Shown here: positions 48,482-60,289 of the stretch, in pieces | How the letters are laid out: each line of letters begins with the position of its first letter | How positions within the stretch are numbered: the first letter of the stretch is position 1 | Source of the DNA: Hysterangium stoloniferum | Lineage: Eukaryota > Basidiomycota > Agaricomycetes > Hysterangiales > Hysterangiaceae | NCBI GenBank assembly: GCA_015178975.1 | Contig: WHVD01000012.1 | Coordinates: forward strand, 1,116,001 to 1,180,000 | DNA: 64,000 nucleotides | Direction: 5' to 3' | Translations under genes and position numbers: made by a program | The notes under the pieces: model-generated | What the model saw: the letters and a program-made list of their open reading frames with translations, nothing else | Told to the model about the DNA's origin: nothing | Databases searched by the model: none

Positions 48482-49983
48482 GAGGTTATATCCCTAAGTA
48501 CAGTGTAAGGCCAATAGTGGTGGGCATAAGAGAGCAACAGGGTGCAAGAGACTGTGGTGGAGAGTCTCCAGGGACTCCATGGGGAGTCCTGGGAGTTCTT
48601 GGCAGATTTTGGAGGATTTGTGTGTGCAGAGTCCAAGGGCAGGAGCTCCAAGGAGCCTGGGGATGAATCTGAGGTGGCTGAAGAGCTGGTAGAACTCCAA
48701 AAGGAGTTTAATTAAAATGGGCAGAAAGAATGCCCCATTAATGTAGAATGAAAAAACAAATAATTTTTTTTTTTTTGATTTTAAATAAAAGTGTGAAAAA
48801 GTCCACAGGAGAGTCTGCTAGGACTTAAAAAGACAAGTCAGAAACCTGTAAAAGCAAAGAGAGACATAGGGCAACAGGGAGAAATGAAGTGAATCCAACA
48901 TATACACAGGGTCCATGGAACACAGCTAGAGAGAGGATAGTGGTCCAGGTTTGAGTGGGTAAGCTGTGTGAAAGTCAGTGATGATCTCCATGGCATTACC
49001 AAGTTTCATGGCCAAAATCCAAGATGTCTCTTCATCAGTGCCCTCATAACCCACCCACTTGACCAAGTAAAGCAGTTTACAAGTGTGTTGATGCTTATCT
49101 ATTTTTCAGTCTAAAATTTGTGAGATTTCAAACTCAGGTTCTCCATCAATAATGTCCAGAGGAGGTGGAGGTTGCACACAGTCCAGGATAGTGTTAGCAG
49201 TACATGGTTCTAGCATAGAGACATGAAATACTGGGTGTACTGTGCACATGCTACCTGGAAGCCACAGGGTCCATGAAACTGAACCTACTTGTGCTATTAT
49301 TTCAAATGGACCTAAATATTTTTCAGTGAGTTTCTTTGATGGATGGGTAGTCTGGAAGAATTGAGCTTTGACAAAAACACAGTCACCAATTTCGAAGTTG
49401 GGTGGCAGAATCTGGTTTTTGTCTGCTGAATGCTGATATTGCTCTTGGGTGGATTTTATTGCAGTCTGGAGTTGCTCGTGGAGCTCATGGAGGTCTGTGA
49501 TGAACTCTTGAGCATAGGCAGAGGCAAGATTCCATTCTGGGTGTACCATAATATTTGGATTGTACCCTTTATTTGCAAAGAACAGGGAAACACCAGTAGT
49601 GGCTGAGGGTGCATTGTTGTAAGCAAATTCTGCAAGTGGTAACAGGGATTTCCAATTGTCCTGTTGATAGTTGCAAAATACACGGAGATATTGTTCCAAT
49701 GTCTGATTGACATGCTTGGTTTGTCTGTCACCTTCTGGGTGATATCTGGATGTGAAGTATAATTTCATGTCCAAGGATTTCCTGAAGAAGTGAGATACAA
49801 ACTCTGATCCTCAATCAGAAGTTTCATGGAATGGGACTCTGTGCTTGGAAAATACATGGATAATAAGAAGTTCTGCTAACTGCACGGATGTGATGGTATC
49901 ATGTGTAGGGATGAAAAGACCTTGTTTTGAGAATCTGTCAACAATGACTAAAATGGTGGAAAAGCCTTCAGAGTCTGGACCAC
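48482..49983 (-). mobile_element. Gypsy fragment D (lineage A-like): integrase, chromodomain and 3' region
   Basis: The minus strand reads LEQYLRVFCNYQQDNWKSLL, GPFEIIAQVGSVSW, VHPVFHVSMLEP and a chromodomain with WVGYEGTDEETSW, close to Gypsy-A at 37.5-38.9 kb. On the plus strand at about 48588-48714, EFLADFGGFVCAES and SEVAEELVELQKEFN match the tail of the antisense ORF of Gypsy-A. CpG is almost absent. Broken and incomplete; an E-type LTR abuts it at 49984. Confidence 0.78.
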
Positions 49984-50502
49984 TGTGAAGAGTTGTTGAA
50001 GTTCAGACTGTTCTATATATGAATATTCTAGCTATTCTAGGTAGGAAACTTGTATTGGCTATTGAAGTGCAATACAAGCTAAAGGACATGTTGACTGTCT
50101 AAGTTCAATACAGGAAAGGATTAGTTGCTTAAGAATCAAGTAGATACATACATAGCTTAATATGGCTAGAAAGGGAATCGACCTTGCAGTTTGATTCAGA
50201 GTGCCTACTCTAAAGGATAAGGAAGTAGTGAAGAGTCAAGTAAGAATAGAGTAGCACAGATGTAGTCCACACAAATTGTGGTAGTGACTTGAGTTTTGAC
50301 TGATGTAGTTTGAAACAGTAGTGGTTCTGATAGCTAAAGCCTGTCTGTGATGGTCAAGACAATACCCCAATCACAACTTGCAGGACACTAAAATAGGTGT
50401 CTGGGCAAGTCATGGTTATGAGATGAAAAGTGTCTGAGTTCTAATAACAGGTGCTAAAGTACATAGATCTGGTGTGTAAGCACCCACAAGAGTCTATGTA
50501 CC

Positions 50503-51626
50503 TGTTAGGGTACGTACACGGCGGGTTTGTCACAACCGTCACAAGTCACAAAACTGTCACAAATATTCAAAGGTAACTTTCGACAACTCTTTGACGCATC
50601 GAATTCGACTCGACAAACCCAAACATTATTCAACAACATCAAATCTCTTTCAACATGTCTCATTTTGACGTCATGTATGATTTCATTATTAGTTCATAAC
50701 ATAGTCATAACAATACGAAGAAAAGCATAAAAGGGCTACAAAAGGAGCGAGGGAAGTCAGTTGAAATATCTGTAAATTAGTGATACTAGTAATCTATCTT
50801 GTCGTAACTTCTTCGACAAATACTTCCGTGAGTTCTCGCGACTGGTAATAGCCTCTTACTTCATCGACAGGGTGAACATATACTTCGTCGAATGAGGCTT
50901 TCGAGTTTGATTAGTAGAATATTCTTTGACTTTATTGAAGAATAATCGATTCGTGACAGGGTTTCCAGAGAAACCCGTGGAAAATCTGGTAGGACTTGGC
51001 TTCAGCTTATAGGCTGTGCCCTCACGAGATCATGTTGTCCAATTTCAAACAGGCAGATGGGAATCCTGGGGAGTCCAGGTGGGGTTTGTGGGTTGAGGGG
51101 TCATAGGTCAGAGGTTGTGGGTCGAGAGATCAGGGAGTCGAGATAAATAAGAGAGATAGATGTGTTGGAGCCCGTGGGCTCTGACTAGTGAGAGCGGTGT
51201 AATTCAAGGAGGATTTTAGAGCGGAAAATGTACTAGATTACTTGGGGGAATCTAAGCCGATTTTCTGACTGGATTGTATGTACAACATCTGCCAGACTAT
51301 ATAGACTGTGGAATGATGAATAACATACCAAATCCAGTAATAATGAAACAAAACTAGCAAAACATAAAATGAGATAGGTGTTAGGAATGGGACGGAATGG
51401 AGCAGAGTCCAAATCATGACAGGTCATTTGACTAAAATGGGAACAGGGCTCAGTTAGAGAGATGATGGGTTTTCTGAGCGGGGTCCAGTGACTGACATGT
51501 GGGATGAGGTCAGACATAGACAGGGATGGAGTCTGGCGGGTATTCCAGTGACTGATACACGATGTAATGAAGTTGAGCGTGGACAAGTCTGACATATGGA
51601 GTCTGGCAGGAATTCCAGTTGTAACA
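50503..51626 (-). mobile_element. A-type solo LTR nested in the E-type LTR
   Basis: TGTTAGGGTACG...AGTTGTAACA. The target duplication GTACC lies at 50498-50502 and 51627-51631. It is itself split by LTR F. Confidence 0.85.
50528..50958. mobile_element. Solo LTR F nested in the A-type LTR
   Basis: 431 bp, TGTCACAACC...TTCGTGACA with inverted ends TGTCAC/GTGACA. The target duplication GGGTT lies at 50523-50527 and 50959-50963. It keeps many CpG and is the youngest layer of this stack. Confidence 0.83.
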
Positions 51627-51757
51627 GTACCCACAGCCATACATAGACCTTTGAACTAATATATGTGTGCAATAAAATAGATAAAAAATTGAAATAAATG
51701 TTTGAAATATAGTGTGGGCTTATCTGGACTATATTTAGAAATAAATTTCACAGTACC

Positions 51758-52211
51758 TGTTCGGGTTTGGGTTCAGTGTGTGATGCTTTTCAACGAGGCA
51801 TCCACAGTTCAGGTTTGGGTTCAGTGTGTGATGCTTTCCAACGAGGCATCCATGGTTCTGATTTGGGTTCAACTTTGTAGCATGAGTGTCGTAATGGATT
51901 GGTGGACGATGTCCATGATGATAAAGTGAGCGGCTACTCAAAGCCGTGCAAGTCTAGTGGTTTCAGCCCCACTCAGCGTTGCTTGATGATGCCCTTCAAG
52001 CTAGGTCATGTGTTTATGTTAAATTTTCAGCAAAAATATGACCAGACCTATAGAGGATGAGCACAATACTGTCTGAGTGATATTGTTGGTTATAAACACA
52101 TAGGGGGGTCTCATGCGTAACTACAGGATTATATACTCAAAACAAGAGCGGTAATGAATGTGGGCAATAATGACCCCAGTCACTATATGACTCCGACTGC
52201 TCGCTTTACCT
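51758..52211. other. Gap with a short tandem duplication
   Basis: 51751-51870 holds about two copies of a 50-bp unit (GGTTTGGGTTCAGTGTGTGA core). Nothing else is recognised. Confidence 0.5.
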
Positions 52212-52589
52212 GAAAATCTAACAACTAAGTCAATATCAGATCTAAAGTAAAGTACAAATGCACAGAACCTAATATAGAGTCTCAGACTATTGTACTATGG
52301 ATTTGGATCATAATAAGGACAGATTATGGAGTATTTCCAAAATGGGAATACAATAAGCAAATGAGTGACTAATTGTCAATGGACAATTACCAAATGTGGA
52401 ACAAAGGTTCAGGTCAGAAGTATGGGAGTTGCAAATGTTCTGTGGGTCAGGAGTACAGGAATTCCAAATGTTCCATGGGTCAGAAGTGAAGTCAGACATA
52501 TAGGTACTCATGGGAATAGGACTATCTGGGGATAAGTCAGATATTACAGAAGATATGGGAATTGAGGTATCCAGGATTGAGCTGTAACA
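52212..52589 (-). repeat. 3' LTR of Gypsy-C (partial)
   Basis: Shares AACTAAGTCAATATCAG and following sequence with 57177 onward and 63476-63595. The polypurine tract lies at 52590-52604 on the minus strand. Confidence 0.75.
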
Positions 52590-52799
52590 GTATTCCCCCA
52601 TTATGCCAAAATCCCATAGAGGCAAATTTATGTGTAAAATGATGAAGTGCCAGTTAGTTATTTATGTCATAAAAAAATCACATGCCTGGAAGTAGGGGTT
52701 ACAATAACCAAGTCTGAGTAAAAAACTTCCAAATATTTTTTAGATGATTTTTTCTTTTCTAACAAGATGTGCATGTCAATTTGATGGCCTTTGTTTACT

Positions 52800-53115
52800 A
52801 AGATGCTGGAAGATTTGGAAACTGAAGTGCTGAAAATGTCCAAGGTAGAGGAACTTAAATGAAAACATTGGTTGCTGGAAGAGGTGTATTGGTGACAGGT
52901 AGATGAGGGCAGGGAGTTGACAAGGGAACTGCAGGTGGCAGAAGAGGCAGAAAAGTGGGAATTGGAGTGGGTAAGGGTGGAGAAGCAAAATGAAGAGCAG
53001 AGGAGAGAGGTGTTGAGGAAATGGGCTGTGGGGTGCAGGTTGAAGGAGGAAGTGGCAAAGAAATGGAAAATTGATGAGGCTGAAGAGGAGAGGCTGAAGG
53101 AGAAGTGGGAAGAGA
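52800..53115 (+). mobile_element. Antisense ORF of Gypsy-C
   Basis: Opposite to the element, near its 3' LTR, lies a Glu/Lys-rich coiled-coil-like frame (TRELQVAEEAEKWELEWV, NEEQRREVLRKWAVG, EEERLKEKWEEKV). Position and composition match the antisense frame of Gypsy-A. Confidence 0.5.
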
Positions 53116-54441
53116 AGGTAAGAGGTCTTGTGATTGGTAACAATGCTGACCAGAAATGTGGAACCTTCAAGATAATGCTGCCAATGTTTGAAAGTCTCAA
53201 AAATTGTGAATAGTTCCTTATTGTGAACATCTTAGTCAAGTTTAAAAACTGAAAGTGTCCATGAAAGAAATACTACTGTGTGGATTTCACTGTCAGAATC
53301 TTGAATAGAAAGGATTGCAGCAACTGCATAGTTGGAAGCATCAGTTTCCACAATGATTGGAACATCAGGTTTCCAGTGAGAGAGAATTGGAGCAGAAATA
53401 AAAGAGTTTTTTAATATCTGAAAAGCAGAGTGGCAGTTTTTGTCAAATACCCATAGTTGTGATTTACAGGTAAGATGGGTGAGTGGTATTGTAATATCCG
53501 AGTAGTTCCAAATAAATTGATGGTAGAAATTGGTAAAGCTGAGGAAAGATTGAATATCCTTGACTTTCTGGGGTTCGGGCCAATCATAGATAGCTTGAAC
53601 TTTAGTTTCATCCATGCAAAGACCATCAGGTCTGATGATGAAACCTAAATATTTGATGGAATTCATGTTGGAAAAACATTTTTTATCATTGGCAAACAGG
53701 CCATTTTTCAGAGTCTTCAGAAGACACCAAAATGTCATCCAAATAGACTATAACACATACATCAAGCATGTCAGAAATATGTCATTGACAAAACATTGAA
53801 AAGTGGATGGGGCATTGGTAAACCAAAAGGCATAACCAGCCATTTGAAAGACCCATAGTGGGTATGGAATGCAGTTTTCCATTTGTCACCTTTGGAAATT
53901 CAGACCAAATGGTAGGTGTGTTTAAGGTCTATCTATCTTGGTGTAAATCTGACCTTTCTGAGGGGCATCCAGTAAGTCTGTCACAAGTGGGAGCAGATAC
54001 TTATCTTTCCCTGCTATGGAATTTAAGCCACAGAAATCAACACAGAGGCATAGGGATCCATTCTTTTTTCTTATGAATAGAACCGGTACTCCATACAGAG
54101 ACTTTGAGGGCTGGATAAAACCTATCAACAAGTGTTTGTCCAGGAATTCTCAAATAGACAAAAGTTCCAATTGGGACAATGGGTAAATAGGTCCTAGAGG
54201 AGGGGTTGAATCAGGGTCAATATTGATTTTTTAAGTCATAAGGCCTATGTGGTGCAATTCAATCAACTTTCTGCTTACTGAAATTGTCCATGAAATCATG
54301 GTATTTTTCGGGAACTTCTTCCAGGTCAGCTTTCAGCTTGGATAATTCTGGAGTTGCAAAATGTCCAGATGCTTCATCAACTTTTAAATTGATCAAAAAA
54401 CATTGAGATCCATCCAGTTTACTCATCCTAACAAATGCCAC
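53113..54441 (-). mobile_element. pol: Gypsy-C reverse transcriptase and RNase H
   Basis: LIGFIQPSKSLYGVPVLFIR, LCLCVDFCGLNSIAGKDKY, IKYLGFIIRPDGLCMDETKV, VETDASNYAVAAILSIQDSD. Close to Gypsy-A. Broken. Confidence 0.82.
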
Positions 54442-54568
54442 AGCATTGAAGAGAGAGTTTTCTGGAGGTTCAGATGTTCAGGAGAAGCTGGAAGTGCCAT
54501 TGAGACTAAAGCAGCTCAGGCCAGAATATATGCTGCAGAGGGAATGGAAGTGTTGGGAATTCAGAAAG

Positions 54569-55000
54569 TTATACTGCCCAGTACCCAGTCAATCGATGGA
54601 TTGTATCAGGTGAGCCAGTTGTATCCAAGAATGACTGAACAGCTATTGTCCAACTATGTATGAAAAATGTAACTGTCTGGGATGTTCCACACAGGAACTG
54701 GATAGACATGTCACAGGCTTGAGTAATTGCTGTATTTCTAGTGCCATCAAACAGATGCAAAGAAATTGCAAGAGCAGAATGGAGTTTTAGATTATGTTTT
54801 GTGGCAAAATTTATATCTACAAAACAGTATGTGGAGCCAGAATCTACCAGTGCTTGAAACACTAAATTTCCAAGAAGGTCAGTCATGAGTTTTACAAATA
54901 ATGAGTCAGGATTAGAAAGAGTGGAAGCATTGAGATAGATATTTCCAGAAACATGGAGAGTCAATGCAATCCTCTGTCCATGCAGAATCCAGAGGGTCAC
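54569..55000 (-). mobile_element. Gypsy-C protease
   Basis: FQALVDSGSTYCFVDINF is a retropepsin active site. Confidence 0.82.
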
Positions 55001-56973
55001 TTACTCTTTTTTCAACTCTGTGGTGGGGTTTTTCCTTGGAATTAGCATTCATATTGGAAGTTGCCACATGAGCCTTAGGAGTGTTTGATTTAGCGGTGCA
55101 ATTGGAAACCTTGTGTCCACCTTTTCCACAGAAAAGACAGAGGTCATTACTCATGTGTCACTGTTTTTCCTTTGGAGTGAGCTTTCCATCAGATACCAAC
55201 AAATGGGAAATGTTGGGTTTATCTGTTAAGAACTAGAAACTGACTAATGTCGGTGGCCGACAGGGACCGATTGGGAGGACTTGGCTTCAGCTTATGTGCT
55301 GCGCCCTCGCAAATATCCATAGGTTGTCCTTAGATTTCGGACAGGCGAAGACTAAATCCTAAGAAGAACCTTTCGGCGAGATACCGATCAGAACCGAAGG
55401 ACAAGTCAAGTGTCGGGCCAAGGGATCGGGGCTGAGAGTGGGCGAGCGCACGCGAAGGCGGAAGGGGGATTCTTCTAGTATGAGACTGCTACAGACGTAT
55501 GAGGGTATTCTGAGTCGATATTCTGATTGCCTAGTAACTACAATTACAGCGAGTTCATATACAAGTAACAGGCGTCTAGAAAGTACTAATGGGGAGGAGG
55601 GCGGAAAACGGCATTAACAATAAGCTTGACTAGGAACAGGAAGTTTATGATTAGTTCGGAGGCCGATGATAACCGAGAATGGAAATTACGATAAAAGGAA
55701 AAAGTTCGAGGACTACAAATATAGATAGACATATGTGGAACATAAGATGAGACGGATCAACATGATGAAAGGGACATATCAAAGCATAACCAGACAGAAA
55801 GGTGTAGTCGGGTTTGATTGACCGGAGAGCATACGTCAGCATCGGGGGACCGACGGCTTCCGAGATCTTGTATTGTCGAAGACATATAACGAGGGTATTC
55901 CATCGGGGACCGTCGGCGTGCGAAGGGTTGTGACACAGTCGTAACATTATCAGAAGTTGACTGTTTGCCCTTTTCAGACTTTTTGTCTTTTTTCAGATCA
56001 GAGTTTGATTTGCCATTATTATTTCCTGAATTGCCAATGTTATTGCCTGTATTATTATTGCCAGAAGACTTGCTCATTGATGCTTTGTTATTCTGAGAAT
56101 GGTCCATTGGATTTTCTTGGGAGATTTCTGCTTTACATTCCCAATAGCAGGCATTGGATTTCTGAGCTTTCAATCACATGAGTTGGAGAGTTTTCAGCTT
56201 TCCTTCTTTGCAGATATTGTCTTTAAGGTGTGATGGAAGACCCATATAGAAATGGTGTCTGAGGGTGGAATCATCCCATCCACAACATGCAGTGAGTGTA
56301 TTGAACTTTAAGAGATAATTGGAAACTCGTTGACTATCTTGCATTTTGAGTGTCATTAGTTCATTTTCTGCTTTGCTGGTTTGGTTGTAAGGCCTGAAAT
56401 TGGTTTCCAGTTCTTCCACAAAAGCATCCCAGTTGTCAAGCCATGCAGATATCTCATCAGATATTCCAGAGAGTCCAGCTTCTAACCAATCTTGAGCAGT
56501 ATCTTTGAGGTAAGAGAGCATGAAGTTGACTTTCCAGATGTCACTGGCAAATGCCATTGGTTGATCTCAGAAACAAAAATAGCATTGCAGAAGGAATTTC
56601 TTCAATTTCTTCAGCTCCTTTCCAGAAAATGGTTCAGGTTCTTTGATATTGGTTTGGGATGATTCTTTGCTCTCACTGTTGGCATTTTTCAGATATTCTG
56701 AAAGGTTTTCAAGAGTCTTAAAAAAGGCCATGGATTCATCAGTGATGGCTGTGGGATTTGCTGGTTGGTTTCCAGGGTTATTGTTGATGGATCCTTTGGG
56801 TGCAATGGAATCTTCTGCATCCTCAGGGAGTGGGTTGACTTGGACTTCAACTATAGAGGCCAATGTAGAGGCCAATGTAGAGGGCTGTTTTGGGTTTTCA
56901 GTGTGGGTCATATAGAGTTGCAAAGGAGCCCCAAGTTGTGTTGGTTCTTCAATGACTTTGTGTTTGGGATCCA
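55001..56973 (-). mobile_element. gag: Gypsy-C gag, interrupted by a B solo LTR
   Basis: Starts MDPKHKVIEEPTQLGAPLQL. The core carries DWLEAGLSGISDEISAWLDN and FYMGLPSHLKDNI. The zinc knuckle CLFCGKGGHKVSNC lies near 55100-55145. Confidence 0.82.
55224..55946 (-). mobile_element. Solo LTR of Gypsy lineage B
   Basis: 723 bp, short U5 subtype. The target duplication TTATC lies at 55219-55223 and 55947-55951. Confidence 0.88.
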
Positions 56974-56994
56974 TAATGAGTGAGTTGCAAGATG

Positions 56995-57005
56995 AGATCT
57001 GATAT
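56995..57005 (-). promoter_or_regulatory. Putative self-primer binding site of Gypsy-C
   Basis: The plus-strand 11-mer AGATCTGATAT here is the inverted complement of ATATCAGATCT at 57190-57200 in the adjoining LTR. Spacing from the LTR end (57008) is the same as in lineages A and B. Confidence 0.7.
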
Positions 57006-57007
57006 AC

Positions 57008-57305
57008 TGTTAAGAGCCATGTTGGGAACTTATTCTGGAAACTATCAGGAAAAGACTGGAAATCAGAAAGTTCCTGATGGGTCAAGGATGTTGGCTTCAG
57101 CTTATGTTCTGTGCCCTTACATAAATGCTTGGGATGTCCTTTTATCAAGCATATGGACAGATATGTAGGAAGAATAAGAAACTAAGTCAATATCAGATCT
57201 AAAGTAAAGTACAAATGTGTGGAAACTAATATAGAGTCGCAGACTATTGTACTACAGATTTGGATCATAATAAGGACAGATTAGGGAGTAGTTCCTAAAG
57301 GGAAT
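57008..57305 (-). repeat. 5' LTR of Gypsy-C, first part
   Basis: TGTTAAGAGCCATG... It continues after the B element at 63476. Confidence 0.72.
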
Positions 57306-58056
57306 TGTTACGACCGTGTCGTAACCCATGTCGCAACCCGATGGTCTCCGAGAATACTACAGTCTATCGATGTTTCGAGTTATTGATCAAGTCATCATTT
57401 CGGCAACCTTCGGAACACCGACACTGACGTATACCTTCGCGGCGATCAAACCTCGTTTACGCCCCTGTCAAAATATACTCTACCATCTGGTTATGCTTTG
57501 ATACGTCCCCTTTCATTATGATGATCCGTTTTACTCTATGTTTCACATATGCCCATATATACCTGTAGCCCGTGGACTATTCCCTTTTCTCGTAATTCCG
57601 CTCTCGGCTAAATCTCGGCTTCCGAACTTATTGTAACTTTCCGGTTCCTAGTCAAGCTTATTTGTCAATGCCGTTTTCCGCTCTTCCCTTAGTTAGTAGT
57701 TTCTAGACGCCGATAACTCGTATATAAGACCCGCTGTAATGTAACTACTAGACAATCAGAATATCGACTCAGAATACCCTCATACGCCTGTATCAGTCTC
57801 ATACTAAGAATTCCCCCATCCGCCTTCGCGTGCGCTCGCCCACTCCCGGCCCCGACCCCTTGGCCCGACGCTCGACTTGTCCTTCGATTCCGATCGGTAT
57901 CACGCCAAAAGGTACTCACTAGGACTAGTCTTCGCCCGCCCGAAATTTAAGGACATCCTGCGGATATTTGCGAGGGCGCAGCCCATAAGCTGAAGCCAAG
58001 TCCTTCCGATCGGTCCCTGTCGGCCACCGACATTAGTCAGTTTCCAGTTCTTAACA
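57306..58056 (+). repeat. 5' LTR of Gypsy-B (short U5 subtype)
   Basis: 751 bp. TATATAAG lies at 57721-57728, about 32 bp before the inferred RNA start AATCAGAATAT at 57754-57764. Confidence 0.88.
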
Positions 58057-58058
58057 GT

Positions 58059-58069
58059 ATATTCTGATT
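58059..58069 (+). promoter_or_regulatory. Putative self-primer binding site of Gypsy-B
   Basis: ATATTCTGATT is the exact complement of AATCAGAATAT (57754-57764) and starts 3 nt after the LTR end. Confidence 0.72.
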
Positions 58070-58649
58070 TCTACTTGCAAACCCGTCCTTATGTCTATTC
58101 AATTGTTCATCACTCCACATCGGCATCGCATTACTTATCTTTTACAGAACCCTTTTGTGTTTTCAGACATCATTCTGATTTCCAGATGCAAAGATAAGTT
58201 AATGGCCAAAGCTGATCCTGTTTTACTCAGATTCCACTCGTTTTGCCCTGCTTCGATCCTTGTTTTGTCCTGCCCCTGGTTTGCTCGGCTCCCGATTATT
58301 TCCGGATATTCCGAATGGACTAATTTACCACTAGTCACCATACTATCGGAATCCGTCGGCCTCCGGAAATATGCTTTGCCTGTCATTTACCTTGATGGTA
58401 TACTATGGATTCAAGTTCGCAATGTGTTGGCCACCTAGTATTGGTTTCCTTTACAGATATACCTTCCTAAACCATTGCTCATAACTCCAAATCGACATCG
58501 CCTTGCTTACCCTTGTTCTTTGCCTCGCCTTCGGACCTTCTTCGGGTCCCGACCCCTTTTCCGAACTTTTGTTTGGACCCTTTTCCGACCTACCCTTTGG
58601 TCCATGCTGTCCCATGCATGTTCCTTGTCATGTCACTACTTTCCAACCC

Positions 58650-60250
58650 ATTCTCCGACTATTCTCCGACTATTCGGATTCCTCTCAACCTCTGCATTGA
58701 TTCCTACAATGACTCTCCAGACTTTCCGGTTTTTTCGGCAGGTCGGACTCCGAGTCAAGAAGATTTTATGCAGTACCCATCTCTCATCGGCTTTTGCAAC
58801 CTGGATACATTCCAAACTGCAATACGCTTTCCGGTTCCCTTCTGGGACATTTTCTGGCTCTTTTCAGTTTCTCTGAGGAGCATTTACCTGTTTCCCTTGT
58901 GGAACAAATCTGGACGTCACCCCTTTGACTAGCAGTATGAGTTGCTTGATTATTTCTAGGATACCACTGTCTCACCCACTATAATCCGTTGATTTCCGGG
59001 TATTGAGCAGTAAATTTTCCGAAACTTCCGATGCCTCTCATTTGACTGTATTGGTCTGCTCTGAATATTTTCAGACATCTCTGGCCTTCGGGCAACCCTT
59101 TGCCTTTCTGGGCATTTCTGGCCTTTTGGTACCTCTGGTTCCTTTTGGGATGTTCTACTCTTTCAGTCAACTTTGGATTCTTCGGATTCCTTGGATTTCC
59201 GGACTTTCCGGAATCTTCGGACCCTTTGGATTTCAATTACCTGTTGAGTATATGCTCGTGAAGATCAGTTTAATCTGGCTTTTCAGGCATCTCTGGCCTT
59301 CGGGCACCCATGGCCCTTCTGGGCCTAGCCTTTTCGGCATCTCTGGTCTTTTGGCTTACCACTCTCTCACTTAAACTCGGATTCCATGGTTATTTCCGAA
59401 CTTTCCGGAACCCTCGGAACTTTTGGATTCTTCGGACTTCCGGACTTTCCGGAATTTCCAGACCCTTTGGATCTTTACTTATTTGTTGAGTGATTGTTTG
59501 CTGAGATCAGTTAATCCAGCCTTTCAGGCACTTTTGGCCTTCGGGCAACCCTCAGCCCTTTTCTCGGGCACCCCTGGCCTCTTTTGGCACTCTTGGCCTT
59601 CGGGCAACCCTCGGCCCTTTTTGGGCACCTCAAGCCTTTTGGCATATTTGGCCTTTTAGGCATTTATGGCTGTTTTCGGCATGTTCAACACTTTCACTTA
59701 ACTTCGGATTCCTCAGATTTCCAGACTTTCCGGAATCCTTGGACCTTTCCGTTCCCAATTATCTGTTGAGTGTTTGCTTGCCAAAAATCAGTTTAATCCA
59801 GCCTTTTCAGGCAAACTTTGGCCTTCGGGCATCCTAGCCTTTTGGATCCCTGGCCTCTCTTCCGGCCTTTTCAGCCCTTTTGTCCGACTTCAAATTCTGT
59901 GAATTTTCCGACCTTTCTGGAAACCTCGGACTTTCCAAAACCTTTGGATTTTCGGAATTTCTTGGACTTCCGAAATCCTCAAATTTTCGGGACCCTCAGA
60001 CTTTCCGAAAACCTTGGACTCTCCAAATTTTAACTCTTTGTTGAGTTTTCCTTCTTGCCATGATTGTTTTTATCTTGGCTTTTTAGCATATATGGCCTTT
60101 TGCGCCATTCCAACCCTTTTAGCATACTTGGTCTTTTGGCACCAATGTTTCGACTCAATTTCAGATTTCCGGATTTTTCCGACCTCTCCGAACTTTTGGA
60201 AACTTCGGATTCCGAAAATGCCATCACCTGGCCCTTCTCCGAATACCCTT
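58650..60250 (+). repeat. Degenerate CCGGA/GGCCTTCGGGC repeat array inside Gypsy-B
   Basis: Variants of TTTCCGGAATC, GGACCTTTGGATT and GGCCTTCGGGCAACCCT recur dozens of times with irregular spacing. A similar shorter patch lies at 62200-62480. It is not clearly coding. Confidence 0.7.
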
Positions 60251-60289
60251 CTGCCTTCAATATGGTCATCCACTTCCGTCCTGGCCGCC

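Larger units (their letters stand above)
49984..51757 (-). mobile_element. E-type LTR split by an A-type solo LTR
   Basis: Pieces 49984-50502 and 51627 to about 51757 resemble the Gypsy-E LTR on the minus strand, with most CpG lost. Confidence 0.72.

Noticed and set aside
51925-51975. tRNA-like stem-loops (CGGCT/AGCCG and AGTGG/CCACT)
   Set aside because: Anticodon loop has the wrong size, and no acceptor stem or D arm is present.
52667-53239. 190-codon minus-strand ORF rich in Ser/Phe
   Set aside because: Mirror of the Glu/Lys-rich plus-strand antisense frame and of shifted RNase H sequence.
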